In this document: one piece after another, positions 36,072 to 43,848 of the stretch
How the letters are laid out: the number at the start of each line of letters is the position of its first letter
How positions within the stretch are numbered: the stretch's first letter is position 1
Assembly (NCBI RefSeq): GCF_900106775.1
Contig: NZ_FNNQ01000001.1
Span: 186,001 to 250,000, forward strand
DNA from: Marininema mesophilum
GTDB lineage: Bacteria > Bacillota > Bacilli > Thermoactinomycetales > DSM-45169
DNA: 64,000 nt
Reading direction: 5' to 3'
The notes under the pieces: model-generated
Seen by the model: only the letters and a program-made list of their open reading frames with translations
What the model was told of the DNA's origin: nothing
Database searches by the model: none
Made by a program: the position numbers and the translations under genes

Positions 36072-36335
36072 TAAAAAAACTTCTCAATCCCCTTAGGGAC
36101 GAGAAGTAACCCGTGGTACCACCCTACTAAAGTCCTAAGCCACAAAAAAGTGGTTAGAACTCACTCAAGCATTCGTAACGTAAATGACTCGGTCCGCCCT
36201 ATTCTGGATTTCGCCATTTCAGGGGACGGCTCTTGGGTGATCTTCAGTAAGGGACATCGACCAGGCTTACACCATCCCTGGCTCGCTTATACCATGAACC
36301 CCTTGCTTACTCTCCCAGTCATTGCCGGATATGAT
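36072..36335 (-). promoter_or_regulatory. T-box riboswitch leader of ileS
   Basis: The minus strand carries the T-box sequence AGGGTGGTACCACGGG (36110-36125) before a terminator ACTTCTCGTCCC/GGGGATTGAGAAGT with seven T (36072-36108). Upstream, ATGACTGGGAGAGTA near 36325 looks like the base of Stem I. CTGAAGATCACC supplies an ATC isoleucine specifier at 36239-36241, agreeing with the gene. Uncharged tRNA-Ile should favour the antiterminator. Confidence 0.93.
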
Positions 36336-36336
36336 A

Positions 36337-36367
36337 AGACCCTGTGGAGGATCCACAGGGTCTTTTT
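36337..36367. terminator. Strong hairpin between divIVA and the T-box
   Basis: Twelve-base perfect arms AGACCCTGTGGA/TCCACAGGGTCT around a 3-base loop. A five-T tract follows on the plus strand; on the minus strand the tail is TTATC. It may end divIVA transcription, although the better U tract faces the other way. Confidence 0.5.
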
Positions 36368-36447
36368 GAAAAACTCAGGTTTGTCTCTTGTTAGCGAAGA
36401 CCTACCTGATTTCTTTTCATTGGGTAACCCAATCGATCATTTTCTAA

Positions 36448-36477
36448 ATGATACCAAGCACAAAACCCCTGTGTCAA
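36448..36477 (-). promoter_or_regulatory. Candidate SigA promoter upstream of the ileS T-box
   Basis: Minus strand: perfect -35 TTGACA (36472-36477), an 18-base spacer and -10 TATCAT (36448-36453), starting 25 bases after the divIVA stop. If used, the hairpin at 36337-36367 would lie in the leader, about 75 bases after the start point, which needs explaining. Confidence 0.5.
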
Positions 36478-36501
36478 GCTGGTCAGTGCTTCTATCAGTT
36501 A

Positions 36502-37347
36502 TTAGAACATCGCTTTCCGTTTCATCTTGCGAGATGTACGGCGCAGATCACGACGTGGCTCGTCCTCTTCATCCATATAAGAAGATTCTGCGTAGCCACT
36601 ATCATCGTTACCTATCGTTGGGTTAAATTCTTGGGTGTTGAAGTCCTGTGCACTATATTCCTGTGTACTGAACTGTTCACCAGATTCCAGGCTCATCGTT
36701 TCAGGGCCAGATTGTGCATATTGATTCAACTGTTCTCCCGCTTCTTCCAAACCTTCCTCAAGCTCCTCAAGGGATTCCCAATCGGAATTGTCTAGGATAT
36801 CCATATGAGATTGAACCAGCGTACGGAAACGCGCACGATAGATCGTTGCTTTTTGCTTGAGGTCAAACAGTTCACTGTGAATTGCACGGGCTTTTTGCAA
36901 CGCTTCGTTGATGATCCGATCTGCGTTTTTCTCAGCCTCTTGTACAATCAACTCTGCTTCTTTCTTTGCATTCAAGCGAACTTCTTCAGCCACTTCCTGA
37001 GCGACACGAATCGACTTATGGATGCTTTGCTCCATGGACGATAGTGCAGCTGGGGAAGGCGTAGCCGGATAAGATTGTTCTGGTGCTTGATAGCGAGGCT
37101 GCGGTTGTTGAGCAGGTGCAGGAGGTTGTGGACTAGCTTCCTGAATCGGAGGCAATTGTTGATCCATTGCTTGCTCCAATTCCTGCTGTAATTCCTCGAC
37201 TTGTTGCTCCAATTGTTTTTTCTCACGAGTGAAAAATTCGAAGTCTTTGATGATTTCGTCGAGGAAGTCGTTTACTTCATCTACATCATAGCCGCGAAAA
37301 GACTTAGTAAATTCTTTGTTGTGTATATCCAAAGGACTAAGCGGCAT
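36502..37347 (-). CDS. divIVA: DivIVA, extended actinobacteria-like form
   Basis: 281 residues against 164 in B. subtilis. The conserved membrane-binding N-terminus SPLDIHNKEFTKSFRGYD is intact and followed by a coiled coil. Then comes a Pro/Gln-rich linker (about residues 64-105), a second coiled coil and an acidic, glutamine-containing tail ending in a basic patch (RRTSRKMKRKAMF). DivIVA marks negatively curved membrane, positions division and sporulation proteins and, in hyphal actinobacteria (Wag31), drives polar growth. The split coiled coil with a PQ-rich linker is the Wag31-like design. Neighbouring ylm genes are the usual context. Confidence 0.94.
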   Translation of the reverse strand: MPLSPLDIHNKEFTKSFRGYDVDEVNDFLDEIIKDFEFFTREKKQLEQQVEELQQELEQAMDQQLPPIQEASPQPPAPAQQPQPRYQAPEQSYPATPSPAALSSMEQSIHKSIRVAQEVAEEVRLNAKKEAELIVQEAEKNADRIINEALQKARAIHSELFDLKQKATIYRARFRTLVQSHMDILDNSDWESLEELEEGLEEAGEQLNQYAQSGPETMSLESGEQFSTQEYSAQDFNTQEFNPTIGNDDSGYAESSYMDEEDEPRRDLRRTSRKMKRKAMF

Positions 37348-37479
37348 GTCGACACCTCCTCTAATTTGGGTTCGCCACTTACTATTCTACAATGGTAGCA
37401 GAATTACCTCCACATGACCAGCTATTTTGTCCAAAAGTGGTGACATTCGTGGGAAGAACCTCCGGTTTTAACGGCTTTC

Positions 37480-38262
37480 TTACTTATACCTGATAAGCGA
37501 AACTAGCAAACGTCCTTTTTTAGAACGCCCCTGAATTTCCCCCACCTTTGTACGGCCAGACCCGCGTAGCGACAAGACATCTCCCTCTTTTACCGGTTCT
37601 GCCGGATTCTCAGTCGTTTTCCAATTCACCTGACATCGACCGTTCTTGATTAGGGTTACTACTTTAGACCTAGATATACGAAAAGCATCCGAAGCGACGG
37701 CGTCCAGACGCATAGAAACGACAGAAATCGACATTTCTGTCGTTTCTATAATGGGGGAGATCAGCTGATTCCGATCCATTTCGCTAATGCGAATGGTAAG
37801 CTTCCCCACATGAGTTAACTGAAGTGGTATATAATCCGCCATATCCGAGGCGATAATAATTTGATACCCATCAGCATGAGAAAGAAGATCCCCAATCTTA
37901 TCTCGCTTCATACCTAAGCCCAGTAAGGAGCCTAGGACATCTGGATGTTTCAATTTTCCATCAGGAGATAGCGAACTCACCATAAAAAAAGCGAGTCCGA
38001 AATCCTCCTCATCCATATACTGAGGAGCAATCCGAGCCCTGCGTCTCTCAGCATTGGAAAACCCACCATCAAAGGTAACGTGAAGATCTGGTGATCGCCT
38101 AACAAGCATATCGACGATTCGTTGTTCTCGTGGATTTAGAAACGGGGTAAGTACAGATTGATACCGTTCTTCAGCTCGCGAAGTCCAATCCAGAACTCGC
38201 TCGACGAACATCCGTTCATCCGGACGAAAATGATGAAAAAGCTCATCTTCCATTGACATCAC
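37480..38262 (-). CDS. ylmH: S4-domain RNA-binding protein YlmH
   Basis: 260 residues. A long N-terminal domain is followed by an S4 RNA-binding domain near 185-245 (LDAVASDAFRISRSKV...GRCQVNW, then GDVLSLRGSGR). YlmH-family proteins act on stalled 50S-peptidyl-tRNA complexes in ribosome quality control, and the gene belongs to the ylm division-linked cluster. It overlaps ylmG by 4 bases. A perfect 17-base inverted repeat lies inside the coding region (37712-37749). Confidence 0.93.
   Translation of the reverse strand: MMSMEDELFHHFRPDERMFVERVLDWTSRAEERYQSVLTPFLNPREQRIVDMLVRRSPDLHVTFDGGFSNAERRRARIAPQYMDEEDFGLAFFMVSSLSPDGKLKHPDVLGSLLGLGMKRDKIGDLLSHADGYQIIIASDMADYIPLQLTHVGKLTIRISEMDRNQLISPIIETTEMSISVVSMRLDAVASDAFRISRSKVVTLIKNGRCQVNWKTTENPAEPVKEGDVLSLRGSGRTKVGEIQGRSKKGRLLVSLIRYK
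37712..37749. repeat. Perfect 17-base inverted repeat inside ylmH
   Basis: Arms at 37712-37728 (ATAGAAACGACAGAAAT) and 37733-37749, exact reverse complements, with a 4-base loop CGAC. The mRNA would form a very stable hairpin just before the S4-domain codons. No T tract follows, so it is not a standard terminator. Confidence 0.9.
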
Positions 38263-38528
38263 ATATTCCTCAAGATCAATTCAATGATAAAAAAGACACC
38301 TTGTTGCACAAATCGCAGAGCAAACAACGCAATAATGGGTGAGATATCAATCATCCCAATGGGCGGGATGAAGCGACGAAAAACGGAAAGATACGGCTCT
38401 GCTATCCAGCCAATTACCGTACCAATCGCAGATTCGCGCAATTGTGGAATCCAGGACATCAATATATAAATCACTAGCACCACGGAGTAAATATTAAACA
38501 ACATGTCGACAATAGCAAAGATGTTCAT
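38259..38528 (-). CDS. ylmG: YggT-family membrane protein YlmG
   Basis: 89 residues with two hydrophobic segments around residues 5-27 and 63-85 and the family motif SWIPQLRES...FRRFIPPIGMIDISPI between them. YggT/YlmG proteins sit next to sepF in Gram-positive bacteria, cyanobacteria and plastids, and are linked to division or membrane organisation. It lies 4 bases after sepF and overlaps ylmH by 4 bases. Confidence 0.93.
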   Translation of the reverse strand: MNIFAIVDMLFNIYSVVLVIYILMSWIPQLRESAIGTVIGWIAEPYLSVFRRFIPPIGMIDISPIIALFALRFVQQGVFFIIELILRNM

Positions 38529-38532
38529 GGGG

Positions 38533-38949
38533 TCACCTCAGTATATCATTTGCTTCATCTGGAAAGATATTAGAAATTGTTCCCTGTATATCAACGTTGG
38601 ACGGCGTGCAAAAGAAAATGTGAGATCCTAACTTATGGATATTTCCGCCCAGAGCATAAACCGTACCACTCAAAAAGTCAACGATACGGATAGCTTGATC
38701 TTTAGGCACCCGTTGCAGGTTCACCACGGTAGGTCGATGATTTTTTAGGTTATCCGCAATTTCTTGGGCTTCATCATACATTCGTGGTTCAGCAAGCACC
38801 ACCCGAACATTTTTCTGGGAGTGCAAAGAGACCACGTTCTTCCGATTTTTCATCACAGTAGAGGCGTCAACATCCGGTGATCCATCAACCTCATACTCTT
38901 CGTCTTCATTAATCCCAAAGAACCCCATCATGCGATCCTTAAAATTCAA
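38533..38949 (-). CDS. sepF: Cell division protein SepF
   Basis: 138 residues. The N-terminal amphipathic membrane-binding helix (MNFKDRMMGFFGI) and an acidic linker precede the globular SepF domain, with LAEPRMYDEAQEIADNL, RPTVVNLQRVP and DFLSGTVYALGG. SepF bundles FtsZ filaments and tethers them to the membrane, partly replacing FtsA. It is in the normal ylm order. Confidence 0.96.
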   Translation of the reverse strand: MNFKDRMMGFFGINEDEEYEVDGSPDVDASTVMKNRKNVVSLHSQKNVRVVLAEPRMYDEAQEIADNLKNHRPTVVNLQRVPKDQAIRIVDFLSGTVYALGGNIHKLGSHIFFCTPSNVDIQGTISNIFPDEANDILR

Positions 38950-38974
38950 AACGGCCGCCCCCTTCAGCGCCGCG

Positions 38975-39676
38975 CTATTTTCCTCCCCCGACCAATACAG
39001 AACCTAAGCGAATATAGGTTGCTCCTTCTTCAATCGCCACCCGATAATCTCGGGACATTCCCATGGATAAGTGGGGTAGTGTGAGCAGAAGCTCGTCCAA
39101 TTGTCTTAGTTCCTGCCTAAGAACACGAAGGTGTCGGAAAATAGGACGCACTTCCTCGGGATTTTCTACATAAGGGGCCATTGTCATCAGCCCCTCTAAT
39201 TGAATCCCGGGCAATTGGCTCACTTCCCGAGCGAATTCCGGTAGTTCCTTGGGTGACAGGCCAAATTTACTTTCTTCCCCAGCAACATTCACCTGTAGGA
39301 AACAGCGGATGTTCTCACCCACTGTATCACAACGCTTGGACAATTCCTCTGCTAAAGAAAAGCGATCGAGGGAGTGGAGGTATGAAAATTTGCCCACAAC
39401 CGCCTTTGCCTTATTCCGTTGCAAATGCCCAATAAAATGCCATATTCCCCGTTTGCCAAGTGCTTCCCATTTGGGAACAGCATCCTGAACACGGCTTTCC
39501 CCAATATGGAGTAGTCCTGCATCCAGGGCTTCTTGTGTTCGCTTCTGATCAACGTATTTCGTGACCGTGACTACATTGATTTCCTCAGGGTCACGGTTAA
39601 CCTGACGACAAGCTGTGTCGATCTCTCCTTTTACAACACGCCATGAGGTCAAGATATCCTCATCCATCCTTCTCAC
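38975..39676 (-). CDS. ylmE: YggS-family pyridoxal phosphate homeostasis protein (YlmE)
   Basis: 233 residues forming a single alanine-racemase-like barrel. The PLP lysine is in VTVTKYVD near residue 40; HFIGHLQRNKA, the SLDR segment and MGMSRDYRVAIEEGATYIRLG are family motifs. It buffers PLP and amino acid pools and has no known enzymatic reaction of its own. It overlaps ylmD by 4 bases. Confidence 0.95.
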   Translation of the reverse strand: MRRMDEDILTSWRVVKGEIDTACRQVNRDPEEINVVTVTKYVDQKRTQEALDAGLLHIGESRVQDAVPKWEALGKRGIWHFIGHLQRNKAKAVVGKFSYLHSLDRFSLAEELSKRCDTVGENIRCFLQVNVAGEESKFGLSPKELPEFAREVSQLPGIQLEGLMTMAPYVENPEEVRPIFRHLRVLRQELRQLDELLLTLPHLSMGMSRDYRVAIEEGATYIRLGSVLVGGGK

Positions 39677-40497
39677 CCCTTCCGCCTTCCGATGTAGGCA
39701 ACCATACGACCCGTGTTACCTCGATCTCGACGGTGCGAATGAAAATGAGCGGGATGGCAACTGGTACACCACTGACTGACGAAGATATGTTCTTCAAAAA
39801 GACCACTTTGGAGAAGAATTTGACGATTGGCTTCCTTTAGATCCAACCGCCATCCCCCTTCACCAGTCGATTGTAAGACCCTTTCATCCGCATGGGGTAA
39901 CGCTTGAAGTAAGGGGGTTGTCACATGCTCATCCACCTCATAACAACATCGACCTATCGACGGTGCAATAGCCACTCTTAAATTGGCTAGGCTTGCCCCA
40001 CGAAGGTGGAAAGCTTCAACCATGTTCCTTCCAATTCCCCCTACTGTTCCCCGCCAACCTGCATGGGCTACCCCCATCCATTCCGTATCTGGGCTATAAA
40101 ACAAAAGGGGAACACAATCCGCATAGAAGGAGGTGAGTAACACATCATCTGCATGGGTGATAAGACCATCTGTGGCCGGATAGGCAGTAGAGGCATCATA
40201 CAACCCTCTTCCCTGCTCTTCTGATGTCACTTCATGGATATGAGTTCCATGAACTTGATCGCCACATGTCCAGTAAGACAGCGGCACATCCAGGGCTTCT
40301 GCTAGCCTTTTACGATTATCTAGGACATTTGCTCGATCATCGCCAATATGCAGAGCATAGTTACAATGCATTGGATCTTGTATGGATTCGCTATCTCGAG
40401 TGCTGATCCCTGCTCTCAGTCTTGGAAACTCTCGTTCCCAGGGGAGAAGAGAAAAGTACGGTACAGATGATTCTTTACAAGCTTGAAACGGTTCCAT
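39673..40497 (-). CDS. pgeF: YlmD/PgeF-family multicopper oxidase-like protein
   Basis: 274 residues from ATG 40497, which has GGAAGGAGGAGAG upstream. The family is DUF152/YfiH (laccase domain): DGLITHADDVLLTSFYADCVPLLFY, GVAHAGWRGTVGGI and CCYEVDEHV contain the His and Cys zinc ligands. Members remove misincorporated L-serine from peptidoglycan precursors (PgeF) or cleave purine nucleosides. The location beside division genes suits the cell-wall role, but the activity cannot be read from sequence. Confidence 0.93.
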   Translation of the reverse strand: MEPFQACKESSVPYFSLLPWEREFPRLRAGISTRDSESIQDPMHCNYALHIGDDRANVLDNRKRLAEALDVPLSYWTCGDQVHGTHIHEVTSEEQGRGLYDASTAYPATDGLITHADDVLLTSFYADCVPLLFYSPDTEWMGVAHAGWRGTVGGIGRNMVEAFHLRGASLANLRVAIAPSIGRCCYEVDEHVTTPLLQALPHADERVLQSTGEGGWRLDLKEANRQILLQSGLFEEHIFVSQWCTSCHPAHFHSHRRDRGNTGRMVAYIGRRKG

Positions 40498-40561
40498 TTC
40501 TCTCTCCTCCTTCCCATCATATATTACCACAGGCCTAGGAGGAGACAAAGGTGTTTATCCC

Positions 40562-40876
40562 TTACCGCGCTGACTCAAAAGGGGAATTGAGGAGTGGGCG
40601 AGGCTCTCTGGAACGCTCTGAATCCTCCACATAGCTTTGCCCGTTATCCAAGCGAACAAGGATCACATCATTTCCGATTTTTACAATACGATTCCATGGA
40701 ATCACTGTCTCTTTTCCCCCTGTGACCAGACCAAAAAACCGGCTTTCACTAGGCACAACCAACGCCTTGATCTGTCCTTCTCGTAAATCTAATTCTAAAT
40801 CGTTAATTTGACCAAGTTTTTTCCCATCACTGATATTGACCACATCTTTTGCTTGAAGCTCCGAAATTTTAATCAT
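40562..40876 (-). CDS. ylmC: YlmC/YmxH-family PRC-barrel sporulation protein
   Basis: 104 residues. A PRC-barrel fold fills about residues 1-80 (KISELQAKDVVNISDGKKLG, then LVVPSESRFFGL and IPWNRIVKIGNDVILV). YlmC/YmxH proteins are small sporulation-associated proteins of unknown role; in B. subtilis the gene also follows sigG. The last 25 residues are a charged tail absent from shorter relatives. It has its own promoter candidate at 40909-40938. Confidence 0.9.
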   Translation of the reverse strand: MIKISELQAKDVVNISDGKKLGQINDLELDLREGQIKALVVPSESRFFGLVTGGKETVIPWNRIVKIGNDVILVRLDNGQSYVEDSERSREPRPLLNSPFESAR

Positions 40877-40908
40877 GGGCGATCACCCTGCTTTTTCTTT
40901 TTATACCC

Positions 40909-40938
40909 AGTATATGTACTCGCCCTGAAAATTGTCCT
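40909..40938 (-). promoter_or_regulatory. Candidate promoter of the ylmC-ylmH group
   Basis: Minus strand: -35 AGGACA (40933-40938), an 18-base spacer and -10 TATACT (40909-40914), placed right after the sigG terminator and 33 bases before the ylmC start. Confidence 0.5.
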
Positions 40939-40951
40939 TGTTCATCTCATC

Positions 40952-40984
40952 AAAAAGAAAGACCGCACGATCATGCGTGCGGAC
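40952..40984 (-). terminator. Terminator after sigG
   Basis: Minus strand hairpin GTCCGCACG/CGTGCGGTC with a 6-base loop, followed by TTTCTTTTT. It starts 12 bases after the sigG stop. Confidence 0.85.
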
Positions 40985-40995
40985 AGTCCATAGGA

Positions 40996-41775
40996 TCACA
41001 TAATAAACTTGTTCATCTGTTGAATCGCTGCCTTTTCCAAACGTGAAACCTGGGCTTGGGAAATACCAATTTCGTCAGCCACTTCCATCTGGGTCTTTCC
41101 TTCGAAAAACCGCATGGATAAGATCATTTTTTCCCGATCATTCAACTTACCCATTGCTTCGCGAAGCGCGATCTCCTCTACCCAATGCAGGTCCTTGTCT
41201 CGATCATCCGAGAGCTGGTCCATCACAAAAATCGGATCGCCTCCATCTTGATAGATGGGCTCGAAGAGGGAGACTGGGTCTTGGATGGCATCTAAGGCAA
41301 ACACCACTTCTTCCTTTGAAACATTGAGCACTTCTGATATTTCCACAATTGTTGGCTCTCGGGAGTGTCGATAAGTTAGAGAATCCCGTACCTGAAGCGC
41401 TTTATAAGCGATGTCGCGCAAAGATCGAGAGACGCGGATCGGATTATTATCACGCAGATAGCGACGGATTTCCCCGATGATCATGGGGACTGCATAGGTA
41501 GAAAATTTCACGTTTTGTCCCAGGTCAAAATTGTCGATTGCCTTCATCAAGCCGATACAACCGACTTGGAAAAGGTCGTCCACATTTTCACCACGGTTAT
41601 TGAAGCGTTGAATGACACTGAGTACAAGACGTAGATTGCCATTCACCAGCTTCTCCCTTGCCGAGAGATCCCCCTCTCCCTGCAAGGAACGAAAGAGCGC
41701 TCGCATCTCTTCGTTTTTGAGCACGGGGAGCTTGGATGTGTCCACTCCGCAGATTTCCACTTTGTTTCGCGCCAT
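40996..41775 (-). CDS. sigG: RNA polymerase sporulation sigma factor SigG
   Basis: 259 residues, one less than B. subtilis SigG. Region 2 is visible as GLMKAIDNFDLGQNVKFSTYA, region 3 in the middle and the region 4 helix-turn-helix as GISQAQVSRLEKAA near the C-terminus. The N-terminal RNKVEICGVDTSKLPVL is typical of SigG and distinguishes it from SigF. SigG drives late forespore transcription. It follows spoIIGA-sigE as in other endospore formers but is separated from sigE by a terminator, so it is transcribed apart. I did not find a convincing SigF/SigG promoter upstream. Confidence 0.97.
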   Translation of the reverse strand: MARNKVEICGVDTSKLPVLKNEEMRALFRSLQGEGDLSAREKLVNGNLRLVLSVIQRFNNRGENVDDLFQVGCIGLMKAIDNFDLGQNVKFSTYAVPMIIGEIRRYLRDNNPIRVSRSLRDIAYKALQVRDSLTYRHSREPTIVEISEVLNVSKEEVVFALDAIQDPVSLFEPIYQDGGDPIFVMDQLSDDRDKDLHWVEEIALREAMGKLNDREKMILSMRFFEGKTQMEVADEIGISQAQVSRLEKAAIQQMNKFIM

Positions 41776-41890
41776 GGATTCCCCTCCTACTCAAAGCTAC
41801 TGTTAAGTATCTCCTCCAGAGGAAAATTTATAATCCATAAAAGCAAATATTCCCAAGCAAAACCACCTAGGCGGAATCTCTTCAAGCAAA

Positions 41891-41938
41891 AGAAAAAGCC
41901 CCGTAGGGCTCAAACACTCATGCTTTCTAGGCATGATG
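41891..41938 (-). terminator. Terminator after sigE
   Basis: Minus strand: a first hairpin TCATGC...GCATGA (41919-41938), then a compact GC-rich hairpin AGCCC/GGGGCT with TTTTTCTTTT (41891-41910). The second is a standard terminator separating spoIIGA-sigE from sigG. Confidence 0.82.
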
Positions 41939-41950
41939 AACTTCTTTTTT

Positions 41951-42673
41951 TCACACCATCTTGTTAAATTCTTTTCGTAAACGTTTGATGATCCGTTTTT
42001 CTAATCGAGAGATGTAGGATTGGGAAATACCAAGCATATCCGCTACATCTTTTTGCGTTTTTTCTTCCCCACCATCTAACCCAAAGCGAAGCTCCATAAT
42101 TTTTCGCTCTCGCTCCGATAACCTCATCAATGCAACACGAAGAATTTTACGATCCACCTGTTCTTCGATGTTGCGACAAATGATATCGTTTTCAGTTCCC
42201 ATCACATCCGATAACAGAAGCTCATTGCCATCCCAGTCCATATTTAACGGTTCATCAAAGGATACCTCTGAACGAATCTTATTGTTGCGACGCAGGAACA
42301 TTAAGATCTCATTTTCAATACAGCGCGATGCATAGGTCGCCAACTTGATCTTCTTAGAAGGATCAAAGGTATTAACCGCTTTGATCAATCCAATCGTCCC
42401 AATAGAGACTAGATCTTCAATATTGATTCCTGTGTTTTCAAACTTGCGCGCGATATAGACGACCAAACGCAAGTTTCTCTCGATTAACATCGCGCGTACA
42501 GCCGTATCCCCACTAGGAAGACGATCAAGGAGATGCTCTTCTTCTTCCCGGTTGAGCGGTGGAGGAAGAGCCTCACTACCACCGATGTAATAAATCTCTT
42601 CTCCTTTTAATCCGATCTGCATAAGGATACGGTACCAAAAGAGTTGCATTGCCAACTTCCATTTGATCATCAT
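41951..42673 (-). CDS. sigE: RNA polymerase sporulation sigma factor SigE (pro-form)
   Basis: 240 residues, nearly colinear with B. subtilis pro-SigE. The N-terminal 28 residues form the amphipathic pro-sequence; the cleavage site lies in GEEIYYIGGSEALPPP, between the two Tyr. Region 2 (NIEDLVSIGTIGLIKAVNTF) and region 4 (GISQSYISRLEKRIIKRL) are strongly conserved. SigE is the first mother-cell sigma factor, activated by SpoIIGA. It lies 30 bases after spoIIGA in the same operon, with GGGGAGG upstream of its ATG. Confidence 0.98.
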   Translation of the reverse strand: MMIKWKLAMQLFWYRILMQIGLKGEEIYYIGGSEALPPPLNREEEEHLLDRLPSGDTAVRAMLIERNLRLVVYIARKFENTGINIEDLVSIGTIGLIKAVNTFDPSKKIKLATYASRCIENEILMFLRRNNKIRSEVSFDEPLNMDWDGNELLLSDVMGTENDIICRNIEEQVDRKILRVALMRLSERERKIMELRFGLDGGEEKTQKDVADMLGISQSYISRLEKRIIKRLRKEFNKMV

Positions 42674-42703
42674 ATTTCCCTATGACCTCCCCATCTCTTA
42701 ATC

Positions 42704-43612
42704 CTATCCCGCCACCGACACACATGAAGGATGAAGAATTGCCTGATAGGTTCCGTCGGAGGAAAGACGTCCAGTATCCAGCCCAACCAACACCTTGCCC
42801 GCTTCATGCCACTCTCCTTGCTGATACACCTCTAACTTATCCGGCTTCAATGCAACAAGGATATCTCCATCACTAGCTGCTCCCCGAAAGGGGACAAGTC
42901 TTACGCGAGTCATCCACTCCCCTGGCATCTCCTTGCCAAGTCCATCCCAATTTCCTTTCCTTACAGCATCCACAAGACCGACTGGCAATACCCGTCCCCA
43001 TTCCTCCACTTCCACTAGAATCACTGGCGTTCGTGAGATGGGATCTCGCAATTGGTTTCCCGTATCAATCAATCCCATCAATTCTAGTTTGACATCTCCC
43101 CATTGGACTCTTACTTTAGCCAAATGGTCATTTACCACTTGCCGATCAGCTAAGGAGCGGAAGGAAAAACGAGTGTAAAGCCAAACAATCGGAAAAGCTA
43201 CCAAGACAAATACCCAAGAAATCGGTGATCCCCAGCCAGAAGAAAGAGAGAACAGAGAACCTCCTCCTGCATGAACCCCACTACCTAGGAAGTAATGGAG
43301 GGCAAACATGCCGCCTCCAGTCACAAAGGAAATCAGATAAAAGATACCTAGACTACGTAGATACGCCACCAAGGAATGATATCCAATTGCGACCCAAACC
43401 ATCAGCATAGAAAATAGAAGTTTGCCATAGAACGTGTAGGAGAACGTGAGGGGCTGCCATAGTTGAAAAACAGCGTAACCCGCCCCCAATATAGCTGCAC
43501 ACAAAATTCGTAGAAGGGATGGGTGTTGACGCCGGATGGCTGTCATCAACCAGAGAAGTAGAAAGTCAATACATAGGTTGAGCAGAAATACCACATCGGC
43601 ATAGACAACCAT
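42704..43612 (-). CDS. spoIIGA: Sporulation aspartic protease SpoIIGA (pro-SigE processing)
   Basis: 302 residues. The N-terminal half has five membrane segments, beginning VVFLLNLCIDFLLLWL. The C-terminal half is a pepsin-like half-protease with the catalytic aspartate in LIDTGNQLRDPIS near residue 181. SpoIIGA in the sporulation septum cleaves pro-SigE once signalled from the forespore by SpoIIR. It is the first gene of the two-gene spoIIG operon, and its promoter at 43645-43677 has the Spo0A-type structure. Confidence 0.97.
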   Translation of the reverse strand: MVVYADVVFLLNLCIDFLLLWLMTAIRRQHPSLLRILCAAILGAGYAVFQLWQPLTFSYTFYGKLLFSMLMVWVAIGYHSLVAYLRSLGIFYLISFVTGGGMFALHYFLGSGVHAGGGSLFSLSSGWGSPISWVFVLVAFPIVWLYTRFSFRSLADRQVVNDHLAKVRVQWGDVKLELMGLIDTGNQLRDPISRTPVILVEVEEWGRVLPVGLVDAVRKGNWDGLGKEMPGEWMTRVRLVPFRGAASDGDILVALKPDKLEVYQQGEWHEAGKVLVGLDTGRLSSDGTYQAILHPSCVSVAG

Positions 43613-43644
43613 ATTTGGTTCCCTTTCCCTTTAGAGGTGTCATC

Positions 43645-43711
43645 AGTATACCTAATCTCTATTTCAATGTCTGTCTAAACTTGCTGGATAGAGGTCATTT
43701 TTTTTGTCGAT
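43645..43711 (-). promoter_or_regulatory. spoIIG promoter with Spo0A-box candidates
   Basis: Minus strand: -10 TATACT (43645-43650) and -35 TAGACA (43672-43677) separated by 21 bases, the abnormal long spacing typical of Spo0A-activated spoIIG promoters. A 0A-box-like TTAGACAGA overlaps the -35. A better one, TTTGTCGAT on the plus strand (43703-43711, consensus TTTGTCRAA), lies about 30 bases further upstream. Confidence 0.72.
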
Positions 43712-43801
43712 TGAGCGCAAGAATCGTACCCTTCTGTACTAGATAAGCCTAAACTCCCTTTATAACCTTCACTGGAATTTCGCCTCATTTCGGATGTCCA
43801 C

Positions 43802-43843
43802 AAAAAAACTAGCTCTCCGCTAAAGCTGGAGAGCTAGTTTTTT
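43802..43843. terminator. Terminator after ftsZ
   Basis: AACTAGCTCTCC pairs with GGAGAGCTAGTT around a 9-base loop, with runs of A and T on both sides, so it is effective for ftsZ (minus) and in principle both ways. Confidence 0.92.
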
Positions 43844-43848
43844 CCTAT

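Noticed and set aside
36051..36087. Upstream 12-codon extension of ileS
   Set aside because: It would be encoded by the T-box terminator stem and U tract and has no binding site.
41776..41890. SigF/SigG promoter before sigG
   Set aside because: GGAATATT and GATACTT lie in the gap but not at a convincing spacing, so no promoter is called.
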